A DNA stretch of 64,000 nt from Hyphomicrobiales bacterium (GTDB lineage Bacteria; Pseudomonadota; Alphaproteobacteria; Rhizobiales; Rhizobiaceae): assembly GCA_900469615.1 (NCBI GenBank), contig UBYA01000020.1, positions 1 through 64,000 on the forward strand, in the 5' to 3' direction. This document shows, in pieces, positions 16,249 through 25,990 of the stretch (position 1 is its first letter; every line of letters begins with the position of its first letter). The notes beneath the pieces were generated by a model. The model ran no database searches. It was not told the DNA's origin and worked only from the letters and a program-made list of their open reading frames with translations. The position numbers and the translations under genes were made by a program.

Positions 16249-18033
16249 CTAGTGATTATGCCGAGGCGGAATGGCGGCGATGTTGCGGAAATCGGCAGCG
16301 CCGTCGAGCACCGCGCCATCGGAAAGCTGCGTGACCGAACGGCGGTAGATGCGCTGCCATGGCGTCGCATCCGGCGGAACGGCGGGAATGCCGTCGCCCT
16401 TGCGGCGCTGAATTTCCGCCTCGTCCACCAGCATGTCGCAACGGCCCTGATTGAAATCGATGCGGATGACGTCACCGGTCCTGAGCCAGGCAAGGCCGCC
16501 GCCGGCGGCACTCTCCGGCGAGGCGTTGAGGATCGACGGGCTGTCGGCCGTGCCCGATTGGCGCCCGTCGCCGATGGTCGGCAGGCTGCGGATGCCCCGC
16601 TTCAAAAGCGCGTCCGGCGGCTGCATGTTGACGACTTCGGCAGAGCCCGGCCAGCCGATCGGTCCGGCGCCGCGGATGACGAGGATCGTCCTCTCGTCGA
16701 TGCCGAGGCCGGGATCGTTGATGCGCTTGTGATAATCCTCCGATCCGTCGAAGACGACGGCCCTGCCCTCGAACACGCCTTCGTGGCCCGGCTCCTGCAG
16801 ATAGCGGCTGCGAAACTCCTCGGACACGACGCTCATCTTCATGATGGCGAAATCGAAGAGATTTCCCTTGAGAACGAGGAAGCCGGCGCGCTCCTTCAGC
16901 GGCTCGGTGAACGGACGGATGACCTCGCGATCCGTTGCCTGCCGGCCCTTCAGGTTTTCCGCCATCGTCCTGCCCGTCACTGTCGGACAGTTTCCGTCCA
17001 GCTTGCCGGCCTGCAACAGCTCCCACATGACGGCCGGAACGCCGCCGGCGCGATGGAAGCGCTCGCCGAGATAGGCGCCCGCCGGCTGCACATTGGCGAG
17101 CAGCGGAATGTCGAAGCCGTGCACCTGCCAGTCGTCGGGATAAAGCGCGACGCCGGCATGCTTGGCCATGGCGGCCAGATGCGGCTGCGCATTGGTCGAG
17201 CCGCCGATGGCGGAATTGACGCGGATGGCATTGAGGAAAGCCTCCCGCGTCAGCACGTCGGAAGGCTTGATATCTTCCAGCACCAGTTCGACCGCGCGCC
17301 GTCCGGTGCGATAAGCCATCTGTCCGCGCTCGCGATAGGCGCCGGGAATGGCGGCGCAGCCGGTCAGCGACATGCCGAGCGCTTCCGCCATGGCATTCAT
17401 GGTCGAGGCCGTTCCCATCGTATTGCAATGGCCGATCGAGGGCGCCGAGGCGAGCGAGGCATCCATGAACTCCTCCTCGTCGATTTCGCCCGCCGCCAGC
17501 TTGCGGCGCGAGCGCCAGATCACCGTGCCGGAGCCGGCAAGCTCGCCCTCATGCCAGCCATCGAGCATCGGGCCGCCGGAGAGAACGATTGCCGGAATAT
17601 TGACCGTCGAAGCCGCCATCAGCGCCGACGGCGTGGTCTTGTCGCAGCCGGTGGTCAGGACGACGCCGTCGAGCGGATAGCCATAGAGCACTTCCACCAG
17701 GCCGAGATAGGCGAGATTACGATCGAGCGCCGCCGTCGGGCGCTTGCAGTTCTCGAAGATCGGATGGGTCGGAAACTCGATCGGAATGCCGCCGGCATCG
17801 CGAATGCCGTCGCGCACGCGCTTGGCAAGATCGAGGTGATGCCGGTTGCAGGGCGTCAGGTCGCTGCCACTCTGGGCAATGCCGATGATCGGCTTGCCCG
17901 ACCGCAGTTCCTCCGGCGTGATGCCGTAGTTCATGAAGCGCTCGAGATAGAGCGCCGTCATATCGATATGATCCGGATTGTCGAACCAGTCCTGCGAACG
18001 CAGGCGACGCTTGGATGCACCCTTCTCGTTCAT
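16249..18033 (-). CDS. IlvD/Edd family dehydratase (sugar-acid dehydratase-like)
   Basis: A 594-residue Fe-S dehydratase from the ATG at 18033, which has GAGGAAGAG directly upstream. The frame stays open to 18132, but that part overlaps the neighbouring dehydrogenase. Three cluster cysteines are visible: TPCNRHH (Cys62), TTGCDKTTPS (Cys130) and HCNTMGTAS (Cys203). The HHxDLA/RDAGG region resembles L-arabinonate/D-xylonate and related sugar-acid dehydratases more than classical IlvD. It would convert an aldonate to a 2-keto-3-deoxy acid. It follows a beta-hydroxyacid dehydrogenase gene by 7 bp, suggesting one sugar-acid pathway. Substrate not determined. Confidence 0.85.
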   Translation of the reverse strand: MNEKGASKRRLRSQDWFDNPDHIDMTALYLERFMNYGITPEELRSGKPIIGIAQSGSDLTPCNRHHLDLAKRVRDGIRDAGGIPIEFPTHPIFENCKRPTAALDRNLAYLGLVEVLYGYPLDGVVLTTGCDKTTPSALMAASTVNIPAIVLSGGPMLDGWHEGELAGSGTVIWRSRRKLAAGEIDEEEFMDASLASAPSIGHCNTMGTASTMNAMAEALGMSLTGCAAIPGAYRERGQMAYRTGRRAVELVLEDIKPSDVLTREAFLNAIRVNSAIGGSTNAQPHLAAMAKHAGVALYPDDWQVHGFDIPLLANVQPAGAYLGERFHRAGGVPAVMWELLQAGKLDGNCPTVTGRTMAENLKGRQATDREVIRPFTEPLKERAGFLVLKGNLFDFAIMKMSVVSEEFRSRYLQEPGHEGVFEGRAVVFDGSEDYHKRINDPGLGIDERTILVIRGAGPIGWPGSAEVVNMQPPDALLKRGIRSLPTIGDGRQSGTADSPSILNASPESAAGGGLAWLRTGDVIRIDFNQGRCDMLVDEAEIQRRKGDGIPAVPPDATPWQRIYRRSVTQLSDGAVLDGAADFRNIAAIPPRHNH

Positions 18034-18040
18034 CTCTTCC

Positions 18041-18925
18041 TCAAGCCTTTCCTCGGGCATTCTTGTCTTCCAGATGCTGCAGCAAACCGCTGTGATCCCG
18101 CTCGCCGCCGCCGTCCTCGACGAATTCGGCAAACTCCGCCCTCACCGCCTCGGTCAGCGGCAAGCGAAGCGACAGGCCCTCGGCCGTAGCCAGAACGGTG
18201 TCGAGGTCCTTCAGCTGGTTGCGTGCCGTTCCGCCGGGTTCGAAATTGCGCTCGATCATCCGCTGGCCATGCAGCTCCAGAATCCGGCTTTCGGCAAAAC
18301 CGCCACGAATGGCGGCGCGAAAGGCTTCAGGCGATCCGCCACCGGCTTCGACCAGCAGCATCGCTTCCGCGACGGCTCCGATGGTGACGGCAACGATCTG
18401 CTGATTGCCGAGCTTTGCCAATTGCCCCGTACCGCTCGGGCCGACGCGGGTCACGCGGCCGAGCGGCGCCATTATATCGCGGACGCTATCTATGACATCG
18501 GCTTCGCCGCCGGCCATGATCGCGAGCGTTCCGCCCTCCGCACCCACCACGCCGCCCGACACCGGGGCATCGACATGCCTGATACCGCGTTCGGCGAGCT
18601 TTACCGCATGTTCGCGGGCAGCCGCGGGCGATATCGAGCTGGTATCGACCACGACCGCACCGGCCTCCAGTACATCGGCAACGCCGCTGCCGAACAGGAC
18701 TTCGCTGACGGCGCCGCCATTGGTGAGCATGGTGAACAGTACCGATGCTCCCCGCGCCGCCTCAACCGCCGTATCCATGACGACGGCACCCTCGGCGCCC
18801 AGAGGCTCCGCCTTGCTTCTGTCGCGATTCCAGACGGTGAGGGCAAAGCCGGCGGCCAGCAGCCGCCGCGCCATCGGCGCTCCCATCAATCCCGTTCCGA
18901 GAAAAGCGATCTTCCTGCCGCCCAT
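18041..18925 (-). CDS. NAD(P)-dependent beta-hydroxyacid dehydrogenase (3-hydroxyisobutyrate dehydrogenase family)
   Basis: A 294-residue enzyme of the 6-phosphogluconate/3-hydroxyisobutyrate dehydrogenase family. The Rossmann FLGTGLMGAPMA loop is at about 9-20, the substrate-binding DAPVSGGVVGAEGG near 118-132, and the catalytic Lys in GTGQLAKLGNQQ near 168-179. Members include tartronate semialdehyde reductase and L-threonate dehydrogenase. The tight spacing to the IlvD/Edd dehydratase suggests both act on an aldonate or related acid. The C-terminal alpha-helical domain is complete. Cytosolic. Confidence 0.88.
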   Translation of the reverse strand: MGGRKIAFLGTGLMGAPMARRLLAAGFALTVWNRDRSKAEPLGAEGAVVMDTAVEAARGASVLFTMLTNGGAVSEVLFGSGVADVLEAGAVVVDTSSISPAAAREHAVKLAERGIRHVDAPVSGGVVGAEGGTLAIMAGGEADVIDSVRDIMAPLGRVTRVGPSGTGQLAKLGNQQIVAVTIGAVAEAMLLVEAGGGSPEAFRAAIRGGFAESRILELHGQRMIERNFEPGGTARNQLKDLDTVLATAEGLSLRLPLTEAVRAEFAEFVEDGGGERDHSGLLQHLEDKNARGKA

Positions 18926-19098
18926 AGACTATCCTCCGAATTGAACCGCGCAGGCTCCAAAGCGGCATCGGGTCCGATCGTGGCTGCTGCATCCAGCCAT
19001 GATCTCCAGTTCCCCATCGCCCTTGAAAACTTTCGGTCCACGGGCAACTCCTCATGCCCGACGTACGTTAATCAACTCATCCAAGAGCTTGATAAACC

Positions 19099-19113
19099 CA
19101 TGCTGCCAGCATG
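19099..19113. promoter_or_regulatory. Perfect 15-nt palindrome in an intergenic region
   Basis: CATGCTG and CAGCATG flank a single C. It lies in the 334-bp gap (18926-19259) about 175 bp before the dehydrogenase gene. Apart from this site and the terminator at 19194-19220 I see no gene in the gap. It is a candidate operator for the dehydrogenase/dehydratase unit. Confidence 0.4.
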
Positions 19114-19193
19114 CAAAGGAAATTGGCGGCCATGCGGCAAATTCTTCAGGAATCGTATTCCATTAGCAAAATAAACATGCAGAGCCGTGAACG

Positions 19194-19220
19194 CAAAAGG
19201 CGGGACCTTGCGGTCCCGCC
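19194..19220 (-). terminator. Rho-independent terminator of the RND efflux genes
   Basis: GGCGGGACC and GGTCCCGCC form a perfect 9-bp stem with a TTGC loop. On the minus strand the stem is followed by TTTTGCG. It lies 40 bp past the stop codon of the RND pump gene. Confidence 0.75.
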
Positions 19221-19259
19221 CATAGCGTGTCGAGCACTGGAGTACCCTCGGCACGGCTC

Positions 19260-22200
19260 CTATTCGGCGGCGATCGGGAGTACCGCCGCCGAATGGTCGT
19301 TGTCGTTGTGATGGTGCTGCTTCAGCGGACGGTTGCCCGTCAGGCTGCGGATCAGCACATAGAAGACCGGCGTCATGAAGATGCCGAAGAAGGTGACGCC
19401 GATCATGCCGGCGAACACCGCGACGCCCATGGCCGCGCGCATCTCGGCGCCGGCGCCGGTCGACGTGACCAGCGGCACGACACCCATGATGAAGGCCATG
19501 GAGGTCATCAGGATCGGGCGCAGACGCAGGCGGCTCGCCTCGATTGCCGCCTGCACCGGCTTGCGGCCTTCCAGCTCCAGCTCGCGGGCGAATTCCACGA
19601 TCAGGATCGCGTTTTTCGCCGAAAGCCCCACCAACACCATCAGGCCGATCTGCGTGAAGATGTTGTTGTCGCCCCCCGTCAGCCAGACGCCCGTCAAGGC
19701 GGCCAGCACACCCATCGGCACGATCATGACGATCGCAAGCGGCAGGGTGACGCTTTCATACTGGGCTGCCAGCACGAGATAGACGAGCAGCAGGGCCAGC
19801 GGGAAGATGATGACGCCCGAGCTGCCGGCCAGGATCTGCTGATAGGTCAGATCCGTCCATTCGAAGCCGATGCCCGGAGGCAGCGTCTCGCTGGCGATCC
19901 GCTCGACGGCAGCCTGCGCCTGGCCGGACGAGTAGCCCTGTGCCGGTCCTCCGTTAATATCGGCGGCAAGGAAGCCGTTATAGCGGGTCGTGCGTTCCGG
20001 CCCGGTACTGGCCTCCACCTTCAGGAGCGCCGATAGCGGGATCATCTGGCCCGACGCCGAGCGAACCTTCAACTGGCCGATATCGCTGGCATGCGAACGG
20101 AACTGGGCGTCCGCCTGCACGCGCACGCTGTAGGTGCGGCCGAATGCGTTGAAGTCGTTGACGTAGAGCGACCCCAGATAGATCTGCAGCGTATCGAAGA
20201 CATCGGTCACGGAGACGCCGAGCTGTTCGGCCTTGGCGCGATCGAGATCGGCAAAGAGCTGCGGCACGTTGATCTGGTAGCTCGAGAAGATGCCCGTCAG
20301 TTCCGGCGTCTGGTAGGCCTTGGCGAGGAACGCCTTGTTGGCCTGGTCGAGCGCCTGATAGCCGAGACCGGCACGGTCCTCGATCTGCAGCTTGAAGCCG
20401 CCGGTCGTGCCGAGGCCCTGCACGGGCGGCGGCGGGAACATGGCGATGAAGGCATCCTGGATCGCGCCGAACTTCTGGTTCAGCTGCATGGCGATCGCCC
20501 CGCCCGACAGATTGGGCGTCGTTCGATCCTCGAATGCCTTCAGCGTCACGAAGACGATGCCGGCGTTGGAGGAGTTGGTGAAGCCGTTGATCGACAAGCC
20601 CGGGAAGGCGATCGCATGCTCTACGCCCGGCTGTTCCAGGGCGATCTTGCTCATCCGCTGGATAACGTCATCCGTGCGGTCAAGGGTCGCGCCGTCGGGC
20701 AGCTGGGCAAAGCCGATCAGATACTGCTTGTCCTGCTGCGGAACGAAGCCGCCGGGGACGGCCTGGAACAGGTAGTAGGTCGCGCCGATGAGCGCGAGGT
20801 AGACGACCATGACGAGGCTTTTCACCGACAGGATGCCGCCGACGCCCTTGCCATAGGCGGAAGAGCCGCGATGGAAGACCTTGTTGAAGCCGCGGAAGAA
20901 CCAGCCGAACGCGAAGTCCATCACCCGCGTCAGCATGTCCTTCGGCGCATGGTGATCCTTCAGAAGCATTGCCGCCAGAGCCGGAGACAAGGTCAGCGAA
21001 TTGAAGGCGGAGATGACGGTGGAAATCGCGATCGTCAGGGCGAACTGGCGATAGAACTGGCCCGACAGGCCGGAGATGAAGGCCAGAGGCACGAAGACGG
21101 CGACCAGCACCAGCGCAATCGCGATGATCGGGCCGGAGACTTCCCGCATGGCGCGATAGGTCGCTTCACGCGGGCTGAGGCCGTTCTCGATGTTGCGCTC
21201 GACGTTTTCGACAACCACGATGGCGTCGTCTACCACGATACCGATCGCCAGCACCAGACCGAAGAGACTGAGAGCGTTGATCGAGAAACCGCAGATATAC
21301 ATCACGGCGAAGGTGCCGATGATCGAGACCGGAACGGCGATCAGCGGGATGATCGAGGCGCGCCATGTCTGCAGGAACAGGATGACGACGATGACGACGA
21401 GCACGATGGCTTCGAGCAGCGTGTGCACGACCTTGTCGATCGAGGCGCGCACGAACTGCGTGGTGTCGTAGACGATCTCATACTTCACACCGTCAGGCAT
21501 TGCGGTCTGCAGCTCGTTCATCGTCTTGACGACGTTGTCCGAGATGGTGATCGCGTTGGAGCCCGGCGACTGGAAGACCGGAATGGCGACGGCCGGCTTG
21601 CCGTCGAGCAGCGAGCGCAGCGAATAATCGGCGGCGCCGAGTTCGATGCGGGCGACGTCTCGCAGACGCGTGATCTCGCCATTGCTGCCGCTCTTGACGA
21701 TGATGTTGCCGAATTCCTCCGGCGTCGTCAGACGGCCCTGGGCGTTGACGTTCAACTGCACGTCGATGCCGGGAACGCTCGGCGACTGGCCGATGATGCC
21801 GGCAGCCGCCTGGATGTTCTGTGCGCGAATGGCGTTGGCGATGTCGCTTGCGGCGAGACCGCGCTCCGCCGCCTTCTGCGGATCGACCCAGACGCGCATC
21901 GAATAATCGCCCGAGCCGAACACGCGGACCTGGCCGACGCCGTCGATGCGGGCGAGCCGGTCCTTGACGTTCAGCGTGGCGTAGTTGCGCAGATAGGTGA
22001 TGTCGTAGCGATTGTCCGGCGAGATGAGGTTGACCACCATCATCAGGTCCGGCGAGCTCTTGACCGTGGTGATACCGAGGTCACGCACATTCTGCGGCAA
22101 GCGGGGCTCGGCCTGCGAGACGCGGTTCTGCACGAGCTGCTGCGCCTTGTCCGGATCGGTGCCGAGCTTGAAGGTGACGGTCAGCGTCAGCAGTCCGTCA

Positions 22201-22457
22201 GATGTCGCCTGGCTGCTCATGTAGAGCATGCCTTCGACGCCATTGATCTGTTCCTCGATCGGCGTTGCCACCGTCTCGGCGATGACCTTGGGGTTGGCGC
22301 CCGGATATTGGGCGGTGACGACGATCGACGGCGGCACGACTTCCGGATATTCGGAAATCGGCAGCAGCTTCAGACCGATCAGGCCGGCGACCACGATGAG
22401 GATCGACAGCACGCCGGCAAACACCGGTCGGTCGACGAAAAATCTTGAGATGTTCAT
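19260..22457 (-). CDS. RND efflux pump inner-membrane transporter (HAE1 family)
   Basis: A 1065-residue AcrB/MexB-type proton-driven pump. It has the N-terminal ISRFFVDRPVFAGVLSI helix, porter and docking domains, and twelve helices. The proton-relay residues are present: VVDDAIVVVENVERN (the AcrB Asp407/Asp408 pair) and SAKNAILIVEF (the AcrB Lys940 equivalent). It exports hydrophobic or amphiphilic compounds across both membranes with the adaptor encoded just upstream. No outer-membrane channel gene is nearby, so it probably uses a TolC-like protein from elsewhere. A terminator closes the unit. Confidence 0.95.
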   Translation of the reverse strand: MNISRFFVDRPVFAGVLSILIVVAGLIGLKLLPISEYPEVVPPSIVVTAQYPGANPKVIAETVATPIEEQINGVEGMLYMSSQATSDGLLTLTVTFKLGTDPDKAQQLVQNRVSQAEPRLPQNVRDLGITTVKSSPDLMMVVNLISPDNRYDITYLRNYATLNVKDRLARIDGVGQVRVFGSGDYSMRVWVDPQKAAERGLAASDIANAIRAQNIQAAAGIIGQSPSVPGIDVQLNVNAQGRLTTPEEFGNIIVKSGSNGEITRLRDVARIELGAADYSLRSLLDGKPAVAIPVFQSPGSNAITISDNVVKTMNELQTAMPDGVKYEIVYDTTQFVRASIDKVVHTLLEAIVLVVIVVILFLQTWRASIIPLIAVPVSIIGTFAVMYICGFSINALSLFGLVLAIGIVVDDAIVVVENVERNIENGLSPREATYRAMREVSGPIIAIALVLVAVFVPLAFISGLSGQFYRQFALTIAISTVISAFNSLTLSPALAAMLLKDHHAPKDMLTRVMDFAFGWFFRGFNKVFHRGSSAYGKGVGGILSVKSLVMVVYLALIGATYYLFQAVPGGFVPQQDKQYLIGFAQLPDGATLDRTDDVIQRMSKIALEQPGVEHAIAFPGLSINGFTNSSNAGIVFVTLKAFEDRTTPNLSGGAIAMQLNQKFGAIQDAFIAMFPPPPVQGLGTTGGFKLQIEDRAGLGYQALDQANKAFLAKAYQTPELTGIFSSYQINVPQLFADLDRAKAEQLGVSVTDVFDTLQIYLGSLYVNDFNAFGRTYSVRVQADAQFRSHASDIGQLKVRSASGQMIPLSALLKVEASTGPERTTRYNGFLAADINGGPAQGYSSGQAQAAVERIASETLPPGIGFEWTDLTYQQILAGSSGVIIFPLALLLVYLVLAAQYESVTLPLAIVMIVPMGVLAALTGVWLTGGDNNIFTQIGLMVLVGLSAKNAILIVEFARELELEGRKPVQAAIEASRLRLRPILMTSMAFIMGVVPLVTSTGAGAEMRAAMGVAVFAGMIGVTFFGIFMTPVFYVLIRSLTGNRPLKQHHHNDNDHSAAVLPIAAE

Positions 22458-22556
22458 GGCAGAACCCTCTCCACGAGTGAATCAAGGGACAAGAAAGTCC
22501 CGGCCCGCGGCCCAGGAGGCGCCACGAGCATTGCAAAATCGAAGCATTGGAACGAA

Positions 22557-22582
22557 CGGCCGGAAGCTAAACATTCCGGCCG
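22557..22582 (-). other. Intercistronic hairpin between adaptor and pump genes
   Basis: CGGCCGGAA and TTCCGGCCG form a 9-bp perfect stem with an 8-nt loop, 6 bp past the adaptor stop codon. It has no clear U-run, so it may attenuate transcription into the pump gene or protect the adaptor mRNA. Confidence 0.5.
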
Positions 22583-22588
22583 GATGAA

Positions 22589-23776
22589 TTACTTGGCGGC
22601 GACCTTCTCTTCCGGCTTCGGATCGACCACGGCACCCGGGCGAACCCGCTGCAAACCGTTGACGATAATCCGGTCGCCGGCGTTCAGGCCCGACGTGACG
22701 ATGCGCAGGCCGTCCGAGGTGTCGCCGAGGCTGACGGGACGATACTCGACCTTGTTGTCTGCGCCGACCACGAAGACGAACTTCTTGTCCTGATCGGTGC
22801 CGATCGCCCGTTCGCTGATCAGCAGCTTGGTCTCGGCCTTCGGCTGGCCCATGCGGACCCGCACGAACTGGCCGGGGATGAGACGTCCGCCGCCATTGCC
22901 GAAGACGGCGCGAACGCTGACGGTGCCGCTCGCCGCATCGACTTCGTTGTCGATCAGCTGCAGCTTGCCCTTGATCGGCGTGCCGTCATCGCTTGCCGTG
23001 CCGATCTGCACCGGGATCTGCTCGACGGGCGGAACGGCTCCGCCGGTGGCAGGCAGTTCGGCCAGGGCCTGGGTCACGGTCTGCTCGTTGGCGCTGAAGC
23101 TCGCATAGATCGGATCGACAGAAACGAGCGTCGTCAGCGCCGGCGAGGAAGAACCGGCTGCCACGAGATTACCCACGGTGACGGCGATCTTGCCGACACG
23201 GCCGGCGATGGGAGCGCGGACCTGCGTGTAATCGAGGTTGAGCTGCGCCGTCTGCAAAGCCGCCTCGGCCGCCTTCAGATTGGCGCCCGCCTCGGCATAG
23301 TTGCTGATGCGCGTGTCCATGTCGCTCTGCGAGATCGTTCTGCTGTCGGAGAGCTTCTGGCCGCGATCGACCTCGACCTTGGCAAGGTCGAGCTTGGCTT
23401 TTGCGGCGCCCACCTCAGCCTGTGCCTGGGCGACGGCCGCCTCGTAGGGTGCGGGATCGATCGTCACCAGAAGGTCGCCCTGCTTGATCAAAGCGCCTTC
23501 GCGGAAATGCACCGATTGAATCGCTCCGGCAACGCGCGGCCGGATCTCGACGCGGTCGATAGCCTCGAGCCGGCCGGAAAACTCCTGCCACGCCGTGACG
23601 TCGCGCGGCTCGACGGCAGCAACGGTGACGGGGATGGCCGGCGGTGCCGCCTGGCTGGCCGTTTCGGTTGCCTGAGCGCCGCGCGGCAGCTCCAGATAGA
23701 AAGCCGCGCCTGCAACAGCCGCAGCAACACCCATGCCGGCGCCCCACAGGGCCCAGCTTTTACCGTTGGACTTCAT
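22589..23776 (-). CDS. RND efflux periplasmic adaptor (membrane-fusion protein)
   Basis: A 395-residue adaptor. An N-terminal hydrophobic segment near residues 10-30 is followed by a lipoyl/barrel-sandwich half (SGRLEAIDRVEIRPRVAG), an alpha-helical hairpin (about 100-170), the second lipoyl half (RAPIAGRVGKI), a beta-barrel domain and a membrane-proximal domain. No lipobox Cys is visible, so it is probably anchored by its N-terminal helix. It links the RND pump to an outer-membrane channel. Order on the minus strand is adaptor, hairpin, pump; a 170-bp gap separates it from the esterase upstream. Confidence 0.93.
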   Translation of the reverse strand: MKSNGKSWALWGAGMGVAAAVAGAAFYLELPRGAQATETASQAAPPAIPVTVAAVEPRDVTAWQEFSGRLEAIDRVEIRPRVAGAIQSVHFREGALIKQGDLLVTIDPAPYEAAVAQAQAEVGAAKAKLDLAKVEVDRGQKLSDSRTISQSDMDTRISNYAEAGANLKAAEAALQTAQLNLDYTQVRAPIAGRVGKIAVTVGNLVAAGSSSPALTTLVSVDPIYASFSANEQTVTQALAELPATGGAVPPVEQIPVQIGTASDDGTPIKGKLQLIDNEVDAASGTVSVRAVFGNGGGRLIPGQFVRVRMGQPKAETKLLISERAIGTDQDKKFVFVVGADNKVEYRPVSLGDTSDGLRIVTSGLNAGDRIIVNGLQRVRPGAVVDPKPEEKVAAK

Positions 23777-23946
23777 GTTGGTCTCTCCTTTGGCCTCGTC
23801 TTGGGATACGAGACCGAATTCCTATCGTCGCAATAAAATCGGGGGTCCGAAGCGCCGCTTATCCGCGTGACCATCGCTCCGGTCTCGTGCCTTCGACATC
23901 CGGTCCGGTCCGCGCTTGTTCCTCGCGGACGGGATACCCTGGTCGA

Positions 23947-24798
23947 TCAAGCCTGCACGTCTTCGACAAAGCCCTTGAAACAACAGCAGACATCCTGCTG
24001 CCACGAAGGCTTGTCCTTCGACTGCCCGCCGTAGAGAGTGGGCCAGCCTGTCCCGGCGGGAAGGACTTGCTGGCGAACACGGACCCCGGCCGCTTTCAGC
24101 CGACTGCCGTATTCCATGCTCTCGTCGCGGAGCGGGTCGTCCTCGGCCGTGAGCACCAATGCCGGCGCGAGGCCCGAAAGCCGCGAACAGTATCGAGGCG
24201 CTGCATAGGGGTGGCAGACTCCGCCCAGGAAACCCAGGTATCGGTTCCAGCCTTCCGTCCAGCGCTCGCGCATGCCGCTTTCCTCCGCCTGGAGGAAAGA
24301 TTTCGATCCCATGAATGGATCGAGCAAAGGCGATATCAGCACCTGTCCGTCCAGCGAACCGGGTATCTGATCGCGCGCCTTTAAAGCGACACCCGCTGCG
24401 ACATTGCCACCCGATTCCTCTCCGGCGACAAACAGCAGCGATTTTTTCGCCCCACCCAGCGCAAGCATGTTCCGCTTGTTGCTGAGGTAGGCGAGAATCC
24501 CGTAGGCGCATTCCAGCACCTTCGGAAAAGCATTCTGATTGCAGCTCGTATAATCAGCCGCAACCACGATGGCACCGGCCTCGGCGAGGCTTGCGGCCAC
24601 CGGTCTGTCGGTCGCGTGCTCGGTGTCGAGAAAAGCGCCGCCGTGCAGATAAAGCACGAGAGGTGCTGCTTTCTTCAAACCTTCGCCGTTGTAGATCCGA
24701 GCTGCCACCGGCCCCGTAGGCACGTTTTCCAGCACAACATCTTTCCACGGCGCACTCATCGACCCAAATCCCTGTCTGCTCGAGTAAATATGATCCAA
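23947..24798 (-). CDS. Alpha/beta hydrolase (HSL-type esterase)
   Basis: A 283-residue esterase-like protein with the hormone-sensitive-lipase signature: LYLHGGAF (oxyanion HGG, about residues 49-56) and a GEESGGN elbow holding the nucleophile Ser. The elbow has Glu-Glu where family members usually have Asp-Ser (GDSAGG), so the exact nucleophile context is unusual though the Ser is kept. A downstream LTAEDDPLRDE segment supplies the acid. An alternative start is the ATG at 24759. It precedes the efflux adaptor/pump genes on the same strand and faces a LysR regulator, so it may belong to one inducible resistance unit. Substrate unknown. Confidence 0.7.
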   Translation of the reverse strand: MDHIYSSRQGFGSMSAPWKDVVLENVPTGPVAARIYNGEGLKKAAPLVLYLHGGAFLDTEHATDRPVAASLAEAGAIVVAADYTSCNQNAFPKVLECAYGILAYLSNKRNMLALGGAKKSLLFVAGEESGGNVAAGVALKARDQIPGSLDGQVLISPLLDPFMGSKSFLQAEESGMRERWTEGWNRYLGFLGGVCHPYAAPRYCSRLSGLAPALVLTAEDDPLRDESMEYGSRLKAAGVRVRQQVLPAGTGWPTLYGGQSKDKPSWQQDVCCCFKGFVEDVQA

Positions 24799-24993
24799 TC
24801 CGCAAGCGGTTTATCATGCTTTGCAATCATATTCTCGAAAATGCGATCCTTGGCGCCCCCATGCCGCATTGCATCAATCACGATAAAAACATATTGTTAT
24901 TCCGCTTCGAGAATAAGTAGCCTATATTCGATCAGACTATTCAGGATCACAAACAATCGACTCCTTTTCTTCGGCGTCGAGGGACATCATAGA

Positions 24994-25905
24994 ATGGATC
25001 AGTTGTCAGCAATGCGGGCATTCGCGCGTGTGGTGGAAACGGGTAATTTCACCCGCGCCGCAGCGGCCCTTTCCATGCCGAAGGCGACGGTGACGACGCT
25101 CATCCAGTCGCTGGAAGCGCATCTGCATGCCAAGCTTCTCAACCGGACGACCCGCCGCGTCATGGTGACGACGGATGGCGCGCTCTATTACGAGCGCGCA
25201 GTTCAGATCCTCTCGGAAATAGAGGAGCTGGACGGCAGCATCAGCAATTCGCAGAGCCTGCCGAGCGGGCGCCTGCGTGTCGAGATGGCCGGTGCCTTCG
25301 CCGAACGCATCGTCATGCCGGCGCTATGCGACTTCCACCAGCGTTACCCCGATATCCATATCGACCTCGGCGTCGGCGACAGGCTCGTCGATTATCTCGC
25401 GGAAAACGTCGATTGCGCCCTGCGTGCCGGCATTCCGAGCGACCAGTCACTGATTGCCCGCCGCGTCGGCGAAATACATCTCGTCACCTGTGCCGCTCCG
25501 CTCTACATCGAGAAGCATGGCATGCCGGAACGGCCGGACGAGCTGGAAACCAGTCACTATGCCGTCAGCTATTTTCGCGCTCAAACCGGCCGCACGGTTC
25601 CTTTCGCCTTCGAACGCGGCAACGAGTCCCTGGAAATCAGCCCGCGCTACATCCTTTCGGTGAACGACAGCCGCAGCTACGTCGAGGCGGCCTTGACCGG
25701 GCTGGGCATCGCGCAGGTTCCGAGCTTCATGGCGCGGGACGCGCTTGCCAGCGGCGAACTCGTCCCGATCCTACCCGGCTGGACACGCCCGTCGCTGCCC
25801 CTGCATATCGTCTATCCACCCAATCGCCACCTCAGCAACAAGGTGCGCGTCTTCGTCGACTGGCTGGCAAAGCTGCTGGTGACGTCGCGCGTCGCGGAAG
25901 CTTGA
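24994..25905 (+). CDS. LysR family transcriptional regulator (AaeR/DmlR-like)
   Basis: A 303-residue LysR protein from the ATG at 24994, where family N-termini begin (MDQLSAMRAFARVVETGNFT). The open frame runs back to 24616, but that part overlaps the esterase gene. The helix-turn-helix region includes SMPKATVTTLIQSLEAHL; the rest is the periplasmic-binding-like effector domain. It is divergent from the esterase/efflux genes with a 195-bp AT-rich gap and is the likely activator or repressor of that unit. Effector unknown. Confidence 0.88.
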   Translation: MDQLSAMRAFARVVETGNFTRAAAALSMPKATVTTLIQSLEAHLHAKLLNRTTRRVMVTTDGALYYERAVQILSEIEELDGSISNSQSLPSGRLRVEMAGAFAERIVMPALCDFHQRYPDIHIDLGVGDRLVDYLAENVDCALRAGIPSDQSLIARRVGEIHLVTCAAPLYIEKHGMPERPDELETSHYAVSYFRAQTGRTVPFAFERGNESLEISPRYILSVNDSRSYVEAALTGLGIAQVPSFMARDALASGELVPILPGWTRPSLPLHIVYPPNRHLSNKVRVFVDWLAKLLVTSRVAEA

Positions 25906-25990
25906 AACGCCGGGGCGCCTTTTTCTCCGGCGCGTGAGAAGAAGGCGCGGCCCTCGTGAAGGATCATTTCCCGAAAGCACCTGCCGGCTG

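Noticed and set aside
20091-22448. 785-codon open frame opposite the RND pump gene
   Set aside because: Composition is dominated by Arg, Asp, His and Gly, with no motif. It mirrors the codon bias of the real gene.
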